In this document: positions 8,591 through 17,020 of the stretch, in pieces | How positions within the stretch are numbered: position 1 is the first letter of the stretch | Layout: every line of letters begins with the position of its first letter | NCBI GenBank assembly: GCA_937952895.1 | Contig: CALFYC010000212.1 | Location: 1-18,487 of the forward strand | Length of the DNA: 18,487 nt | Origin: an uncultured Neisseriaceae bacterium | GTDB lineage: Bacteria > Pseudomonadota > Gammaproteobacteria > Burkholderiales > UBA11063 | Direction: 5' to 3' | Program-made: the position numbers and the translations under genes | The notes under the pieces: generated by a model | The model's database searches: none | Told to the model about the DNA's origin: nothing | The model's input: only the letters and a program-made list of their open reading frames with translations

Positions 8591-9148
8591 ATGAAATTAA
8601 TTATCTTAGATCGTGATGGTGTAGTTAATTATGATAGTGAAAAGTATATCAAAAATGTTGATGAATGGGAACCAATTCCTGAAAGTTTGGAAGCAATTGC
8701 TAATTTAACTCATTCTGGCTATACTGTTGTTTTATGCACTAATCAATCTGGGATTGGTCGAGGTTTTTATACGGTTAAGCAATTAAATGAAATTCATGAT
8801 AAGATGAATCGTATGGTAAGGCAAGCTGGTGGTGAAATTGCGGCAATTTTTTTCTGTCCTCATAAACCTGAAGATAATTGTGAGTGTAGAAAGCCAAAAC
8901 CGACAATGATTTTTGATATCTGTGACCGATTTAATGTGGAAGATATCAGTAAAATAATGATGGTAGGTGATAGCATTCGTGACTTGGAAGCAATTCATAT
9001 TGCTGGTGGAATACCTATTTTGGTTAAAACAGGGAATGGGAAAAAGACGTTAACTAAAGCTAATTTACCGCCTAATACTTTGGTATTTGATAATCTACTG
9101 GCTGTTAGTGAATATTTGATAGAGGAAGAAAATGATAGTGAAGCATAA
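8591..9148 (+). CDS. gmhB: D-glycero-beta-D-manno-heptose-1,7-bisphosphate 7-phosphatase
   Basis: HAD-superfamily phosphatase that removes the 7-phosphate in ADP-heptose synthesis for the LPS inner core. In 185 residues the HAD motifs are complete: DRDG with nucleophile Asp7 and acid Asp9, TNQSG (50-54), Lys103 in the KPKP stretch, and GDSIRD with Asp127 and Asp131. A zinc-binding loop is present as Cys89-x-His91 and Cys97-x-Cys99. The spacing between these pairs is short, shorter than in E. coli GmhB. A histidinol-phosphate phosphatase reading is less likely because there is no fused dehydratase domain and the neighbours are envelope genes. It follows glyS by 29 nt with AAGG before the ATG, and its end overlaps the next gene by 17 nt. 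The pair with the downstream acyltransferase is an envelope-lipid module common in Betaproteobacteria. Confidence 0.93.
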   Translation: MKLIILDRDGVVNYDSEKYIKNVDEWEPIPESLEAIANLTHSGYTVVLCTNQSGIGRGFYTVKQLNEIHDKMNRMVRQAGGEIAAIFFCPHKPEDNCECRKPKPTMIFDICDRFNVEDISKIMMVGDSIRDLEAIHIAGGIPILVKTGNGKKTLTKANLPPNTLVFDNLLAVSEYLIEEENDSEA

Positions 9149-9869
9149 AGACGTAAATTTTAATGTTATAGTGCGTTCAACAGTATTTTGGTCAATAATG
9201 GCATTTTCAACTATTTTTTATAATCTTATGGCAATGTTGATTATTTTTACAAGTGTCAGAAATAGACATGCTGCAGTTGTTACATGGTCAAAATTGTTTG
9301 TGTTTCTATCAAAACATTTGTGTAAAGTTACCTATGAGGTACATGGCGCTAAAAATATAATTAAAGGTCCTGCAGTTATTTCGAGTAATCATCAATCAAT
9401 GTGGGAAACCATGGCATATTCGGTAATCTTTCCAAGTCAGGTGCCGATTTTAAAGCGTGAATTGTTATATATTCCATTTTTTGGTTGGACTTTAAGAACT
9501 ATTTCACCAATTGCTATTGATAGATCTAAACGTTCTGGAACCTTAGGGCAAATTTATCGACAAGGTAAAGAGAAAATTTCACATGGATTTTGGCTATTGG
9601 TGTTTCCTGAAGGCACGAGAGCTGCGCCTGATAAAGTCCTACCATATAAAACCGGAGTAGTTAAGATTGCACAACATCTAGATATTCCAATTGTCCCGGT
9701 TGCACATAATGCTGGACATTGTATGCCTAAAAGTAGCTTTTGGGTTTTTCCAGGGCATATTGATGTAGTGGTTGATCAACCTATCTATGTGGATAAAGAG
9801 GCAAGTCCAGAACAAGTGGCCTCTCAATTAGAAAATTGGACGAAACAAGAAATACAGAAATTAATTTAA
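9132..9869 (+). CDS. PlsC-family lysophospholipid acyltransferase
   Basis: Predicted 1-acyl-sn-glycerol-3-phosphate acyltransferase, which makes phosphatidic acid at the inner membrane. The 245-residue protein has an N-terminal membrane segment at about 17-40. Four acyltransferase blocks can be seen: SSNHQSMWE (84-92) with His87, the KREL..IPFFGW segment (108-119), FPEGTR (158-163) and PIVPVAHN (186-193). The first block reads H-x4-E (Glu92) in place of the usual H-x4-D. From general knowledge this variant occurs in other proteobacterial PlsC-like proteins, so it need not mean loss of activity. The start at 9132 has a strong ribosome site (GAGGAAG) inside the end of gmhB and overlaps it by 17 nt, a sign of coupled translation. 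rsmE begins 1 nt after its stop. Confidence 0.9.
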   Translation: MIVKHKDVNFNVIVRSTVFWSIMAFSTIFYNLMAMLIIFTSVRNRHAAVVTWSKLFVFLSKHLCKVTYEVHGAKNIIKGPAVISSNHQSMWETMAYSVIFPSQVPILKRELLYIPFFGWTLRTISPIAIDRSKRSGTLGQIYRQGKEKISHGFWLLVFPEGTRAAPDKVLPYKTGVVKIAQHLDIPIVPVAHNAGHCMPKSSFWVFPGHIDVVVDQPIYVDKEASPEQVASQLENWTKQEIQKLI

Positions 9870-9870
9870 T

Positions 9871-10587
9871 ATGCAAAGATTTTATATCAATCAAGGGATT
9901 GAAATTGTTAAAAATGTTACATTACCAATTAATGTGGTACAACATTTGCATGTGTTACGTATCAAAATCAACCAAGAAATAATTGTATTTAATGGAGATG
10001 GATATTCTTATTTAGCCAAGTTAACTTACATTGATCGTAAATCAGCAGTTGTTAACGTGTTGTCAAAACATGCTCATGATTGTGAAAATCATACTGCAAT
10101 TACTTTAGGGTTATGCTTAATTAGTGGCGATAAAATGGATTTAGCAATTCAAAAGGCTGTTGAATTAGGAGTTAAAACTATAGTGCCACTAACTTCAGAA
10201 TGTTCACAACGCATATCTCAAGAGCGAATTTTAAAGCGAATCGAACATTGGCAGAATATAATAATTAGTAGCTGTGAGCAGTGTGGTGGGAATAAATTAC
10301 CACAATTAGTTGAGATAGCATCATTTAAAACTTTTATTAAAGATGTAACAAAAGCGGATCTTAATTTAATCTTATCGCTGAATAGGAAATCTTTTAATCT
10401 GAGTGATACAAAAATAAATGATGTAAATTTAATTGTCGGGCCTGAAGGTGGCTTTAGTCAAGATGAAATTGAATATGCAGAAGAAAACAATTATGTGGCG
10501 GTGAGTTTAGGTACAAGAGTTTTACGCGCAGAAACTGCAGTGATTGCAGGATTAAGTTGGATTAAAACACTAACTGGAGATTTTTAA
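9871..10587 (+). CDS. rsmE: 16S rRNA (uracil1498-N3)-methyltransferase
   Basis: SPOUT-class methyltransferase that methylates N3 of U1498 in 16S rRNA, acting on the 30S subunit. The 238-residue length is normal. An N-terminal PUA-like RNA-binding part (about 1-70) starts MQRFYI and includes HLHVLRI. The catalytic knot carries GDKMDLAIQKAVELGV (86-101), EQCGGN (136-141), the SAM-binding GPEGGFS (190-196) and SLGTRVLRAETA (212-223). These are the diagnostic RsmE motifs and all are intact. It begins one base after the acyltransferase stop without a strong ribosome site of its own, so translation is likely coupled. Confidence 0.95.
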   Translation: MQRFYINQGIEIVKNVTLPINVVQHLHVLRIKINQEIIVFNGDGYSYLAKLTYIDRKSAVVNVLSKHAHDCENHTAITLGLCLISGDKMDLAIQKAVELGVKTIVPLTSECSQRISQERILKRIEHWQNIIISSCEQCGGNKLPQLVEIASFKTFIKDVTKADLNLILSLNRKSFNLSDTKINDVNLIVGPEGGFSQDEIEYAEENNYVAVSLGTRVLRAETAVIAGLSWIKTLTGDF

Positions 10588-10603
10588 TTTAAATAGGTAA
10601 TTT

Positions 10604-12316
10604 ATGCAAAAAGAACAAAATACATTAAATTATAGTATATTTATTTGGCTTAGAGATTGTTGGCAATTAGCTAAACCATTTTGGCAAAGTAATGAAAGGT
10701 GGCGTGGCTATACATTAATCATAACCGTGATTATTTTAAATTTAGCTATGGTTGGAATGACGGTATTGATCAATCAATGGTACAATGTATTTTATGATGC
10801 AATCCAAAACTATAATAAGCCCGTATTTTTCAATTCCTTAATTAAGTTTGCTATTTTAGCTTTTATTTACATTACTCTTGCGGTGTTAGCTTATTATTTT
10901 CGGAAGATTTTAGAAATTAAATGGCGTTCGTGGATGACCAAATATTATTTAGAGCGTTGGTTCAAATATAAAGCTTATTATAAAACTAGGTTTACTCAAG
11001 TGATTACCGATAACCCAGATCAGCGTATTAGTGAAGATATTAACTCATTTATCGTCTTATTTTTAGATTTAAGTTTAGGTTTGATGACATCAATTGTATC
11101 ATTAGCTTCATTTGTGGTTATTTTATGGAAAATTTCAGGAGCTCTAGATTTTACTTTATTAGGCCACCATATTATCATCAATGGCTATATGGTTTGGGCT
11201 GCAGTATTATATGCAATAGTGGGCACTTATATTACTTTTAAAATTGGTAAACCGATTATTAAATTGGATTTTCAACAACAGGCATATGAGGCTGATTTCC
11301 GTTTTGGGTTAATGCGTGTGCGTGAACATGCTGAGAATATTGCTTTTTATAATGGAGAAGCTAGAGAAGAGAAATTCTTAGTTGGTCGTTTTACAAATGT
11401 TATTAATAATTTTGTTGCAATTATTTATCGGCAATTAAAAATTAATATCTTTAATATTGGCTATGATCAAATTGCGATAATTTTTCCGATTTTAGTTTCA
11501 GCTCCTCGTTATTTTGCTAAAATAATTAAATTAGGTGCATTAATGCAAATTGCTTCAGCATTTGGTAAAGTGCAAGATGCATTATCCTATTTTATTTCGG
11601 CATATACTACTTTATCTGGCTGGAGAGCTGTAATGGATCGGCTATGCGGTTTTAATGCATCAATTGATAGTGCTAATCAGCTAATTGGTGCTACAATTGT
11701 ACCTGGCTCGGAGTTGCTGAAAATAGATAATTTGGTAATTAATTTACCCAATGGAAATAAGTTACAAGGTCCTATTACATTGACTTTAAAGGAAGGTGAG
11801 CGGATTTTAATTCGTGGGCGTTCAGGGGCTGGTAAAACTACGTTTTTAAGAACATTAGCTGGAATTTGGCCTTATTTTGAAGGTCAGATATCTAAATTAG
11901 ATGCATTAAACTCTTTATTTATTGCACAGAGGCCTTATTTCCCAATTGGCGATTTAAGAAGTGCAATTTGCTATCCACTGACAAATAATTTGCCTAGTGA
12001 TGATAAATTAAATGAGCTATTAATTAAGTGTCAATTGCCTCATTTAATAGATAAACTAGCTGAAACTAGTGATTGGGCCTCTCAGTTATCTTTAGGTGAA
12101 CAGCAACGAGTTAATTTTTGTCGAATATTAGTTAATCAACCAGATATCATTTATTTAGATGAGGTGACATCTGCATTAGATGAAGAAACCGAAGAAGAGT
12201 TATATAAAATGTTAATAACTGAATTACCAAAATCATTAATTATAAGTGTAGGACATAGAAGTACAATAATTAAATGGCATACTCAGGAATATAATTTTAA
12301 TAATAATATTAGTTAA
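10604..12316 (+). CDS. ABC transporter permease/ATPase, YddA/SbmA-like
   Basis: A 570-residue half-transporter with membrane and nucleotide-binding domains in one chain; two copies should form the exporter-fold unit in the inner membrane. The N-terminal domain (about 1-340) has around six hydrophobic segments and WYNxFYDAIQ (59-68), the hallmark of the SbmA/BacA and YddA group. The ATPase domain is complete: Walker A GRSGAGKT (405-412), Q-loop Gln442 in AQRPYFP, signature LSLGEQQR (495-502), Walker B IIYLDE (515-520) with SALD, and switch His551. SbmA itself lacks an ATPase domain, so the closer relatives are E. coli YddA and the mycobacterial BacA homologue Rv1819c, which imports hydrophilic compounds. 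Substrate and direction are unknown. It lies 16 nt after rsmE and 9 nt before ispB, so it is part of the run, but no pathway link to either is evident. Confidence 0.88.
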   Translation: MQKEQNTLNYSIFIWLRDCWQLAKPFWQSNERWRGYTLIITVIILNLAMVGMTVLINQWYNVFYDAIQNYNKPVFFNSLIKFAILAFIYITLAVLAYYFRKILEIKWRSWMTKYYLERWFKYKAYYKTRFTQVITDNPDQRISEDINSFIVLFLDLSLGLMTSIVSLASFVVILWKISGALDFTLLGHHIIINGYMVWAAVLYAIVGTYITFKIGKPIIKLDFQQQAYEADFRFGLMRVREHAENIAFYNGEAREEKFLVGRFTNVINNFVAIIYRQLKINIFNIGYDQIAIIFPILVSAPRYFAKIIKLGALMQIASAFGKVQDALSYFISAYTTLSGWRAVMDRLCGFNASIDSANQLIGATIVPGSELLKIDNLVINLPNGNKLQGPITLTLKEGERILIRGRSGAGKTTFLRTLAGIWPYFEGQISKLDALNSLFIAQRPYFPIGDLRSAICYPLTNNLPSDDKLNELLIKCQLPHLIDKLAETSDWASQLSLGEQQRVNFCRILVNQPDIIYLDEVTSALDEETEEELYKMLITELPKSLIISVGHRSTIIKWHTQEYNFNNNIS

Positions 12317-12325
12317 AAGACTATT

Positions 12326-13291
12326 ATGCAAAAGATTACCGAATTTTTAGCTCCAGATATTGAGGTTTTAAATCGTGTTATTCGCACAGATCTTAATTCA
12401 AATATTGTTTTAATCAATCAAATTGGTGAATATATCATTAATTCAGGTGGAAAACGGATTCGTCCATTGATTACTTTATTATGTGGTCGGATTGCTGGTT
12501 TTTCTGATGGTGATCTATTACATAAGATGGCAGCAATGATTGAATATATTCATACCGCAACTTTATTACATGATGATGTGGTTGATGAATCTGGGTTAAG
12601 ACGAGGTCGTAAGACTGCTAATGCTCTATTTGGTAATGCTTTAAGTGTTTTAGTTGGAGATTTTATCTATACTCGTGCATTTCAGATGATGGTTAATAGT
12701 GATTCGATTAAATTATTAAAATTAATGGCAGATAGTACAAATAAGATTTCGGAAGGCGAAGTTTTACAATTATTAAATATTGGTAGAAGTGATTTAACTG
12801 AAGCTGAATATTTGAAAGTGATTTGTGCTAAGACTGCTGTATTATTTGAGGCAAGTAGTAGGGTTGCTGCAATTGTCTCCAATGCCTCTGATGAAGTTGA
12901 AGATGCCTTAGCTAAATATGCAATTAATTTAGGGATTGCTTTTCAAATCGCCGATGATGTATTAGATTATAGTGGAGATACGAATAGTTTAGGTAAAAAT
13001 GTTGGTGATGATTTGAGTGAGGGTAAAGTTACATTACCACTTCTATATATTTTAAAACATGGTAATGAAATAGAAAAAGCTATTATTCAAAAAGCAATTG
13101 ATAATCCAGATACAGCATATATTACTCAAATAATTACAATAATAAAAAATAGTCAAGCTATTGATTATTCACTAAATATAGCTAAGGAATATGCGGCAAC
13201 TGCAAAAAATGCATTAACTATTTTTGATGATTCGGAAACTAAACAAATTATGTTTGATTTAGTTAATTTAGCGGTTGATCGGATAAATTAG
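12326..13291 (+). CDS. ispB: Polyprenyl (probably octaprenyl) diphosphate synthase
   Basis: Trans-prenyltransferase that extends farnesyl diphosphate with isopentenyl units to make the ubiquinone/menaquinone side chain. The 321-residue protein resembles E. coli IspB nearly throughout. GGKRIRP (41-47) binds isopentenyl diphosphate. The first Asp-rich motif is HDDVVDE (82-88) followed by LRRG, and the second is ADDVLDY (209-215). GEVLQLLN (144-151) and GKNVGDDLSEGKVTLPLL (223-240) are also present. Small residues lie upstream of the first motif (TATLLHDD), as in long-chain enzymes, which fits a C40 product; exact chain length cannot be read with certainty. It is the last gene of the run and ends at a hairpin facing the bepA end. 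The usual beta/gamma neighbours rplU-rpmA are not here. Confidence 0.95.
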   Translation: MQKITEFLAPDIEVLNRVIRTDLNSNIVLINQIGEYIINSGGKRIRPLITLLCGRIAGFSDGDLLHKMAAMIEYIHTATLLHDDVVDESGLRRGRKTANALFGNALSVLVGDFIYTRAFQMMVNSDSIKLLKLMADSTNKISEGEVLQLLNIGRSDLTEAEYLKVICAKTAVLFEASSRVAAIVSNASDEVEDALAKYAINLGIAFQIADDVLDYSGDTNSLGKNVGDDLSEGKVTLPLLYILKHGNEIEKAIIQKAIDNPDTAYITQIITIIKNSQAIDYSLNIAKEYAATAKNALTIFDDSETKQIMFDLVNLAVDRIN

Positions 13292-13305
13292 GCAACTAAT
13301 CCGAT
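13278..13305. terminator. Hairpin between convergent ispB and bepA
   Basis: ATCGGA (13278-13283) pairs with TCCGAT (13300-13305), and inside it TTAG (13288-13291) pairs with CTAA (13296-13299) around a GCAA loop, leaving a 4-nt bulge on one side. The inner stem contains the ispB stop codon. The site lies in the 33-bp gap between two converging genes, where a shared terminator is expected. There is no clear T run on either side, so intrinsic termination is not certain. Confidence 0.4.
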
Positions 13306-13324
13306 ATTATTCGTCTATTCGTAA

Positions 13325-14809
13325 TTATGGATTAATATAGATTTGATTTTCTTTAATGGCAATTCTTAATTTTATGATTTTAGCATTAATGATATCATTA
13401 AGAATCTGATCGCCATTTTTGACCTTAAGGGCCATCTCAAATTGTTCGATTGCTGCAGTGTAATTTTCTTTTAGATAAAATTGATTAGCTAAAGCATAGT
13501 GATAACGTTGAGGGTTATCTAATTTTGCATCAGAGTAGAGGATAGCTTCGCGAATCCAAATATCCATATCATTTGCATAGATTCTGCTTAAATCATCAAG
13601 TTTAGTACTTGCATCTTTAAGTTTTTTAGCTTGAAGATAAAAATCAATTTGTCCAAGCCAAAGTCCTTTATAGCTTGGAAATTTTTCTAATGCATCTTTA
13701 TATATTTGATCAGCATTGTCGTATTTTTTCATAATTGTAAATAAAGCTGCTTTTAAATTTAATACAATTGGATGATCAATAAATTTTGGATCTTTAATTT
13801 TAACTAAACTATCCATGGCTTTATTTGGGTTATGATTAATAAAGTAAGCAAAAGCTAAACCATAATACTGAGCATCTAAACTCACATATTTTTTAGTCTG
13901 AATGGCTTTTTGATAAAAATTAATTGCAGCTATTGGCCCTAGATGGTGTTCACGAGCTTTTTCACGAATAAGTAGAAAACTATTACTATCTGGACGCATT
14001 CTAACAGGCATTTGATTTGCACGAAATTCGGCTTCTTTAATCCGTTCCGATGTAACTGGGTGAGTGCGTAAAAATGCATATGCTTGATTATCATTAAATT
14101 TATGTGTATCTTGTAAGCGTTTAAAAAAACTAGGCATAGCATGCGGATCAAAACCATCTTGATACATGAGTTTTTGTCCAACTCGATCAGCTTCACGTTC
14201 AAAATCTCTAGAAAAAGATAACATGTTTTGGATTGCCATACCTTGGCCACCTTGAACAGCAAGCGCTGCAGCGGCAGGGTTTGCCAAAGATAATAAACCT
14301 CCAGCTAAAACTCCAGCAAGTGCAACCCATTGATTACGATTCGATGCAGCAATATTTCTAAAAACATGATGTTGCACAATATGACCAACTTCATGGGACA
14401 TAACTGACGCTAATTCGGCTTCAGTGTGAGTTGTGTAAATTAAACCGTTATATAAACAGATATAGCCACCAGGTAATGCAAAAGCATTTATTTCTTCTCC
14501 ATTCATTAAATAGAAATGAAATGAATATCCAGCCATTGTTGAATAACTAACTAATTCGTTGCCTAGGTTATTGAGATAAGTTATAGTATCAGCATCATCC
14601 AACATGCTACCTTGAGTTGTAATATCTTGCAAGACTCGGTGACCTAAAAAGTTTGCCTCCGATTGGCTAATTTCTTGGCGGTCTGAATCGCCCAAATCAG
14701 GCAGATAAGAGCCATTATAATCGGTGTTAGCAATACATACACTGCCAATGATTAAAAATACCAAATACTTGATAGGAGCTTTATGTTTTATATTCATACT
14801 AAAACGCAT
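13325..14809 (-). CDS. bepA: BepA-like M48 metalloprotease with TPR domain
   Basis: Periplasmic zinc protease-chaperone that helps assemble or degrades outer-membrane proteins such as LptD at the BAM complex. The 494-residue protein has a signal peptide (hydrophobic 14-26) and a mature start near residue 28. The M48 domain spans about 45-265: HEVGH (139-143) gives His139, Glu140 and His143, and FEREADRVG (203-211) gives the third zinc ligand Glu204 with Asp208. The RTHP motif (249-251) supplies His250, equivalent to the BepA switch histidine. A glycine/alanine-rich hydrophobic stretch (163-190) lies between them, as in BepA. Residues 280-494 are TPR-like helices. Two in-frame ATGs (14809 and 14797) are possible starts, neither with a clear ribosome site. 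It lies 29 nt after the bamC-like gene, so two BAM-related functions appear linked. Confidence 0.9.
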   Translation of the reverse strand: MRFSMNIKHKAPIKYLVFLIIGSVCIANTDYNGSYLPDLGDSDRQEISQSEANFLGHRVLQDITTQGSMLDDADTITYLNNLGNELVSYSTMAGYSFHFYLMNGEEINAFALPGGYICLYNGLIYTTHTEAELASVMSHEVGHIVQHHVFRNIAASNRNQWVALAGVLAGGLLSLANPAAAALAVQGGQGMAIQNMLSFSRDFEREADRVGQKLMYQDGFDPHAMPSFFKRLQDTHKFNDNQAYAFLRTHPVTSERIKEAEFRANQMPVRMRPDSNSFLLIREKAREHHLGPIAAINFYQKAIQTKKYVSLDAQYYGLAFAYFINHNPNKAMDSLVKIKDPKFIDHPIVLNLKAALFTIMKKYDNADQIYKDALEKFPSYKGLWLGQIDFYLQAKKLKDASTKLDDLSRIYANDMDIWIREAILYSDAKLDNPQRYHYALANQFYLKENYTAAIEQFEMALKVKNGDQILNDIINAKIIKLRIAIKENQIYINP

Positions 14810-14838
14810 GAGATTTGTTTAACTTTTACAATAAGTAA

Positions 14839-15927
14839 TTATTTTAATTGGGTCAATAAATCATTTAAATATTTTTGCATAGCTTTTTGCATATCATTGG
14901 TGCTATTTGCTCCATTATAAGTGCTAATTGTTAAAATTGTTTGGTTATTAGAAGTAACTAATTTTACGGTATATTGTGCTTTAGGAGCTTCTGGTGCTTG
15001 AGCATCACCACCAAAAATTTTACTTAAGAATCCTGGTTTTGGATTATCAATTTGTGATTGTAATGAGTATACGTAGTATTCACCATTTGAGCGGTTTTTA
15101 TCTGCAATACCTAGTCCAACTCGTTCAAGAGCAAGACCAGTTCGCCACCATGCACGATCAAATTGATCATAGATTATCAATTGATTGCCATTAAGAGATG
15201 CCATCGGTGCTGCACCTGCGGCTTCTTTGGTTTCAATGTTTGCTTGTTTGACTTTGTTCGTATCGGCTCCTGCAAATTCAACAAATTTGAGTAAAAAATC
15301 TAGCTCAACTTGTGGATCTGGTGGAACTGCCATCCAGGTGGTGCGTTCTTTATCTGAGGCTTCAACGGTTGAATTACGTGCAGGCACACATCCTACATAA
15401 ACCAGATTCATGAGGTAACTAGTTACAAAAATATGGGTGTCATCGCCATCTTGCCATAAAGTTACACGAAACATATATTGACTATCAAGGGAATACATGC
15501 TACCCCAACCCGCCAATCCAAAGAATTTTCGAACTCCAGTTTCATTCACAACGTTATTTTTGGTTGCCCAATCTGTTTGAATTAAACCAACCCCTTTATT
15601 CTGATATTTTACTGATAAACCTTGTTGAGATAAATAGGCCATCATAGTTGGCCATATTTGATCAACTTTTTTATTACTTATAACTAGCCAACGTTGAGAT
15701 CCGCCTTCTTGAATTGCAAAATTCTTGATTTTATCAATATGGTATGTGCTTTCATCTTCACCGATAATTTTGTAATTAGTTTCTAAATCTGGTGAAGTTA
15801 AGCCAGGTGGAACCGCTAATTCGGCATTTCTTGCATTACCTGAACTGTAATCAGCGGTAGTATCAATATTGGCACAACTAGATAGACAAAGTAAGCTCAT
15901 TAATATTATGATCTGACGTTTTAGCAT
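14839..15927 (-). CDS. bamC: BamC/NlpB-type outer-membrane lipoprotein
   Basis: Probable lipoprotein subunit of the BAM complex that inserts beta-barrel proteins into the outer membrane. The 362-residue precursor has a signal peptide ending in LSSC; Cys18 would be lipidated. Residues following it (ANIDTT) lack Asp at +2, consistent with sorting to the outer membrane. An unstructured segment with AELAVPPGLTSPDL (35-48) matches the N-terminal part of BamC that binds BamD, in which a 'VPPdLs.P' pattern is usual. Two globular repeats follow, about 70-220 and 250-362, as expected for the helix-grip domains of NlpB. Its ATG overlaps the dapA stop by one base (TAATG), with AGGA at 15938-15941 as ribosome site. 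The dapA-bamC order is the classic arrangement (bamC was once called dapX), which strengthens the call. Confidence 0.88.
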   Translation of the reverse strand: MLKRQIIILMSLLCLSSCANIDTTADYSSGNARNAELAVPPGLTSPDLETNYKIIGEDESTYHIDKIKNFAIQEGGSQRWLVISNKKVDQIWPTMMAYLSQQGLSVKYQNKGVGLIQTDWATKNNVVNETGVRKFFGLAGWGSMYSLDSQYMFRVTLWQDGDDTHIFVTSYLMNLVYVGCVPARNSTVEASDKERTTWMAVPPDPQVELDFLLKFVEFAGADTNKVKQANIETKEAAGAAPMASLNGNQLIIYDQFDRAWWRTGLALERVGLGIADKNRSNGEYYVYSLQSQIDNPKPGFLSKIFGGDAQAPEAPKAQYTVKLVTSNNQTILTISTYNGANSTNDMQKAMQKYLNDLLTQLK

Positions 15928-16820
15928 TAATTTAATTTCCTATTGATTATTTGTTCTAAAATGGGAGTTAATTTTTGTTGAGATTGGATGCTTAAAGTTG
16001 TTAATGGTAAACGTAAATTAGGGGTGCTAATGACACCAATTTTATTTAAAATCCATTTAATTGCAATTGGGTATGGTTCAATTCCCATATTTGCAGTTAA
16101 TTCAAGGATATGATTATTCATTTTAATTGCATCAATTTTATTTCCATTAATAGCTAAGTCACATAATGTGGCATATTCATTTGGAATTGCATTACTTACA
16201 ACTGAAATTGATCCATCGCCACCACACAGCATAAAGGCCATTGATGTAGTATCATCACCTGAATATAAGGCAAAATGTTGTGGACGGTATTTAACTAGAT
16301 TATTAAGTCTCGCAATATTACCTGTTGCATCTTTTAATCCAATGATATTCAAAAAATCATGTGCCAGTTTTAAAGTTGTTGTATCATGTAAATCGCATCC
16401 GGCACGACTTGGGACATTATATAAAATAATTGGTTTCATGCTAATTTTTGCAATAGATTTAAAATGTTCATATAAACCATCTTGAGTCGGCTTTAGATAA
16501 GATGGGGTAGTTGCCATAATATAATCAACTCCTTGGACTTGATTAAAATTAGTTACTAAATCACAACAGTAAGTGGTTGATGGACCTGCTACAGTTATGA
16601 TAATTTTAGATCTTTTGTTAACCTTTTGAATAATACGTTCGATTAAATTTAGGCGTTCATTATCATTTAAAGTATAACCCTCTCCAGTTGAACCGGCAAT
16701 AACTAGACCAGTAATATTATTGGTTATTTGGAATTCAACTAAATGATCTAATGACGCAAAATCAATCGATCCATCAGGATGCATGGGGGTAACTAAAGCG
16801 GTCATTGCGCCTTTTAACAT
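15927..16820 (-). CDS. dapA: 4-hydroxy-tetrahydrodipicolinate synthase
   Basis: Condenses aspartate semialdehyde with pyruvate, the first step of the diaminopimelate/lysine branch that feeds peptidoglycan. The 297-residue TIM-barrel protein carries Schiff-base Lys163 in GLKDATG, Tyr134 and Arg139 in YNVPSR (134-139), and Tyr108 in PSYLKP. The pyruvate-binding loop reads GSTGEG (43-48) where E. coli has GTTGES, so the first catalytic Thr is Ser44, a conservative hydroxyl swap. Arg139 and the bamC neighbour favour DapA over N-acetylneuraminate lyase, which shares the fold. A strong ribosome site, AAAAGGA, is the complement of 16829-16835, eight bases before the ATG. It heads the dapA-bamC-bepA group and is transcribed from the gap shared with the broken arsR gene. 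Confidence 0.95.
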   Translation of the reverse strand: MLKGAMTALVTPMHPDGSIDFASLDHLVEFQITNNITGLVIAGSTGEGYTLNDNERLNLIERIIQKVNKRSKIIITVAGPSTTYCCDLVTNFNQVQGVDYIMATTPSYLKPTQDGLYEHFKSIAKISMKPIILYNVPSRAGCDLHDTTTLKLAHDFLNIIGLKDATGNIARLNNLVKYRPQHFALYSGDDTTSMAFMLCGGDGSISVVSNAIPNEYATLCDLAINGNKIDAIKMNNHILELTANMGIEPYPIAIKWILNKIGVISTPNLRLPLTTLSIQSQQKLTPILEQIINRKLN

Positions 16821-16990
16821 ATGCGAGGTCCTTTTATAGAATAAATTGATTAACTTAAACTTTAATCTTATTATGAGTTGCTTATTTTAGCATAAAATAT
16901 GATATTTCTAGATATTCTATTTTAATGAATGTTCTTGCCACATGATTTGAATGTTTTTACCATGTGTTTGCATTAATTTGGATATTATTA

Positions 16991-17020
16991 TTGATTTGTA
17001 TTCATAAAATGGAATATAAT
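16991..17020 (+). promoter_or_regulatory. Possible sigma-70 promoter at the arsR remnant
   Basis: TTGATT at 16991-16996 and a perfect TATAAT at 17015-17020 are separated by 18 bp. Start of transcription would be near 17027, which is after the ATG at 17009 that best fits the ancestral arsR start. So either this match is chance in AT-rich DNA, or it is a newer promoter reading toward the dehydrogenase gene. Confidence 0.35.

Noticed and set aside
13939..14262. Second minus-strand frame inside bepA
   Set aside because: It overlaps the M48 zinc-site region in another frame and shows no protein family features.
16939..16966. CACATG/CATGTG inverted repeat between dapA and the arsR remnant
   Set aside because: Only six base pairs with a 16-nt spacer and imperfect flanks; not enough to call an operator.
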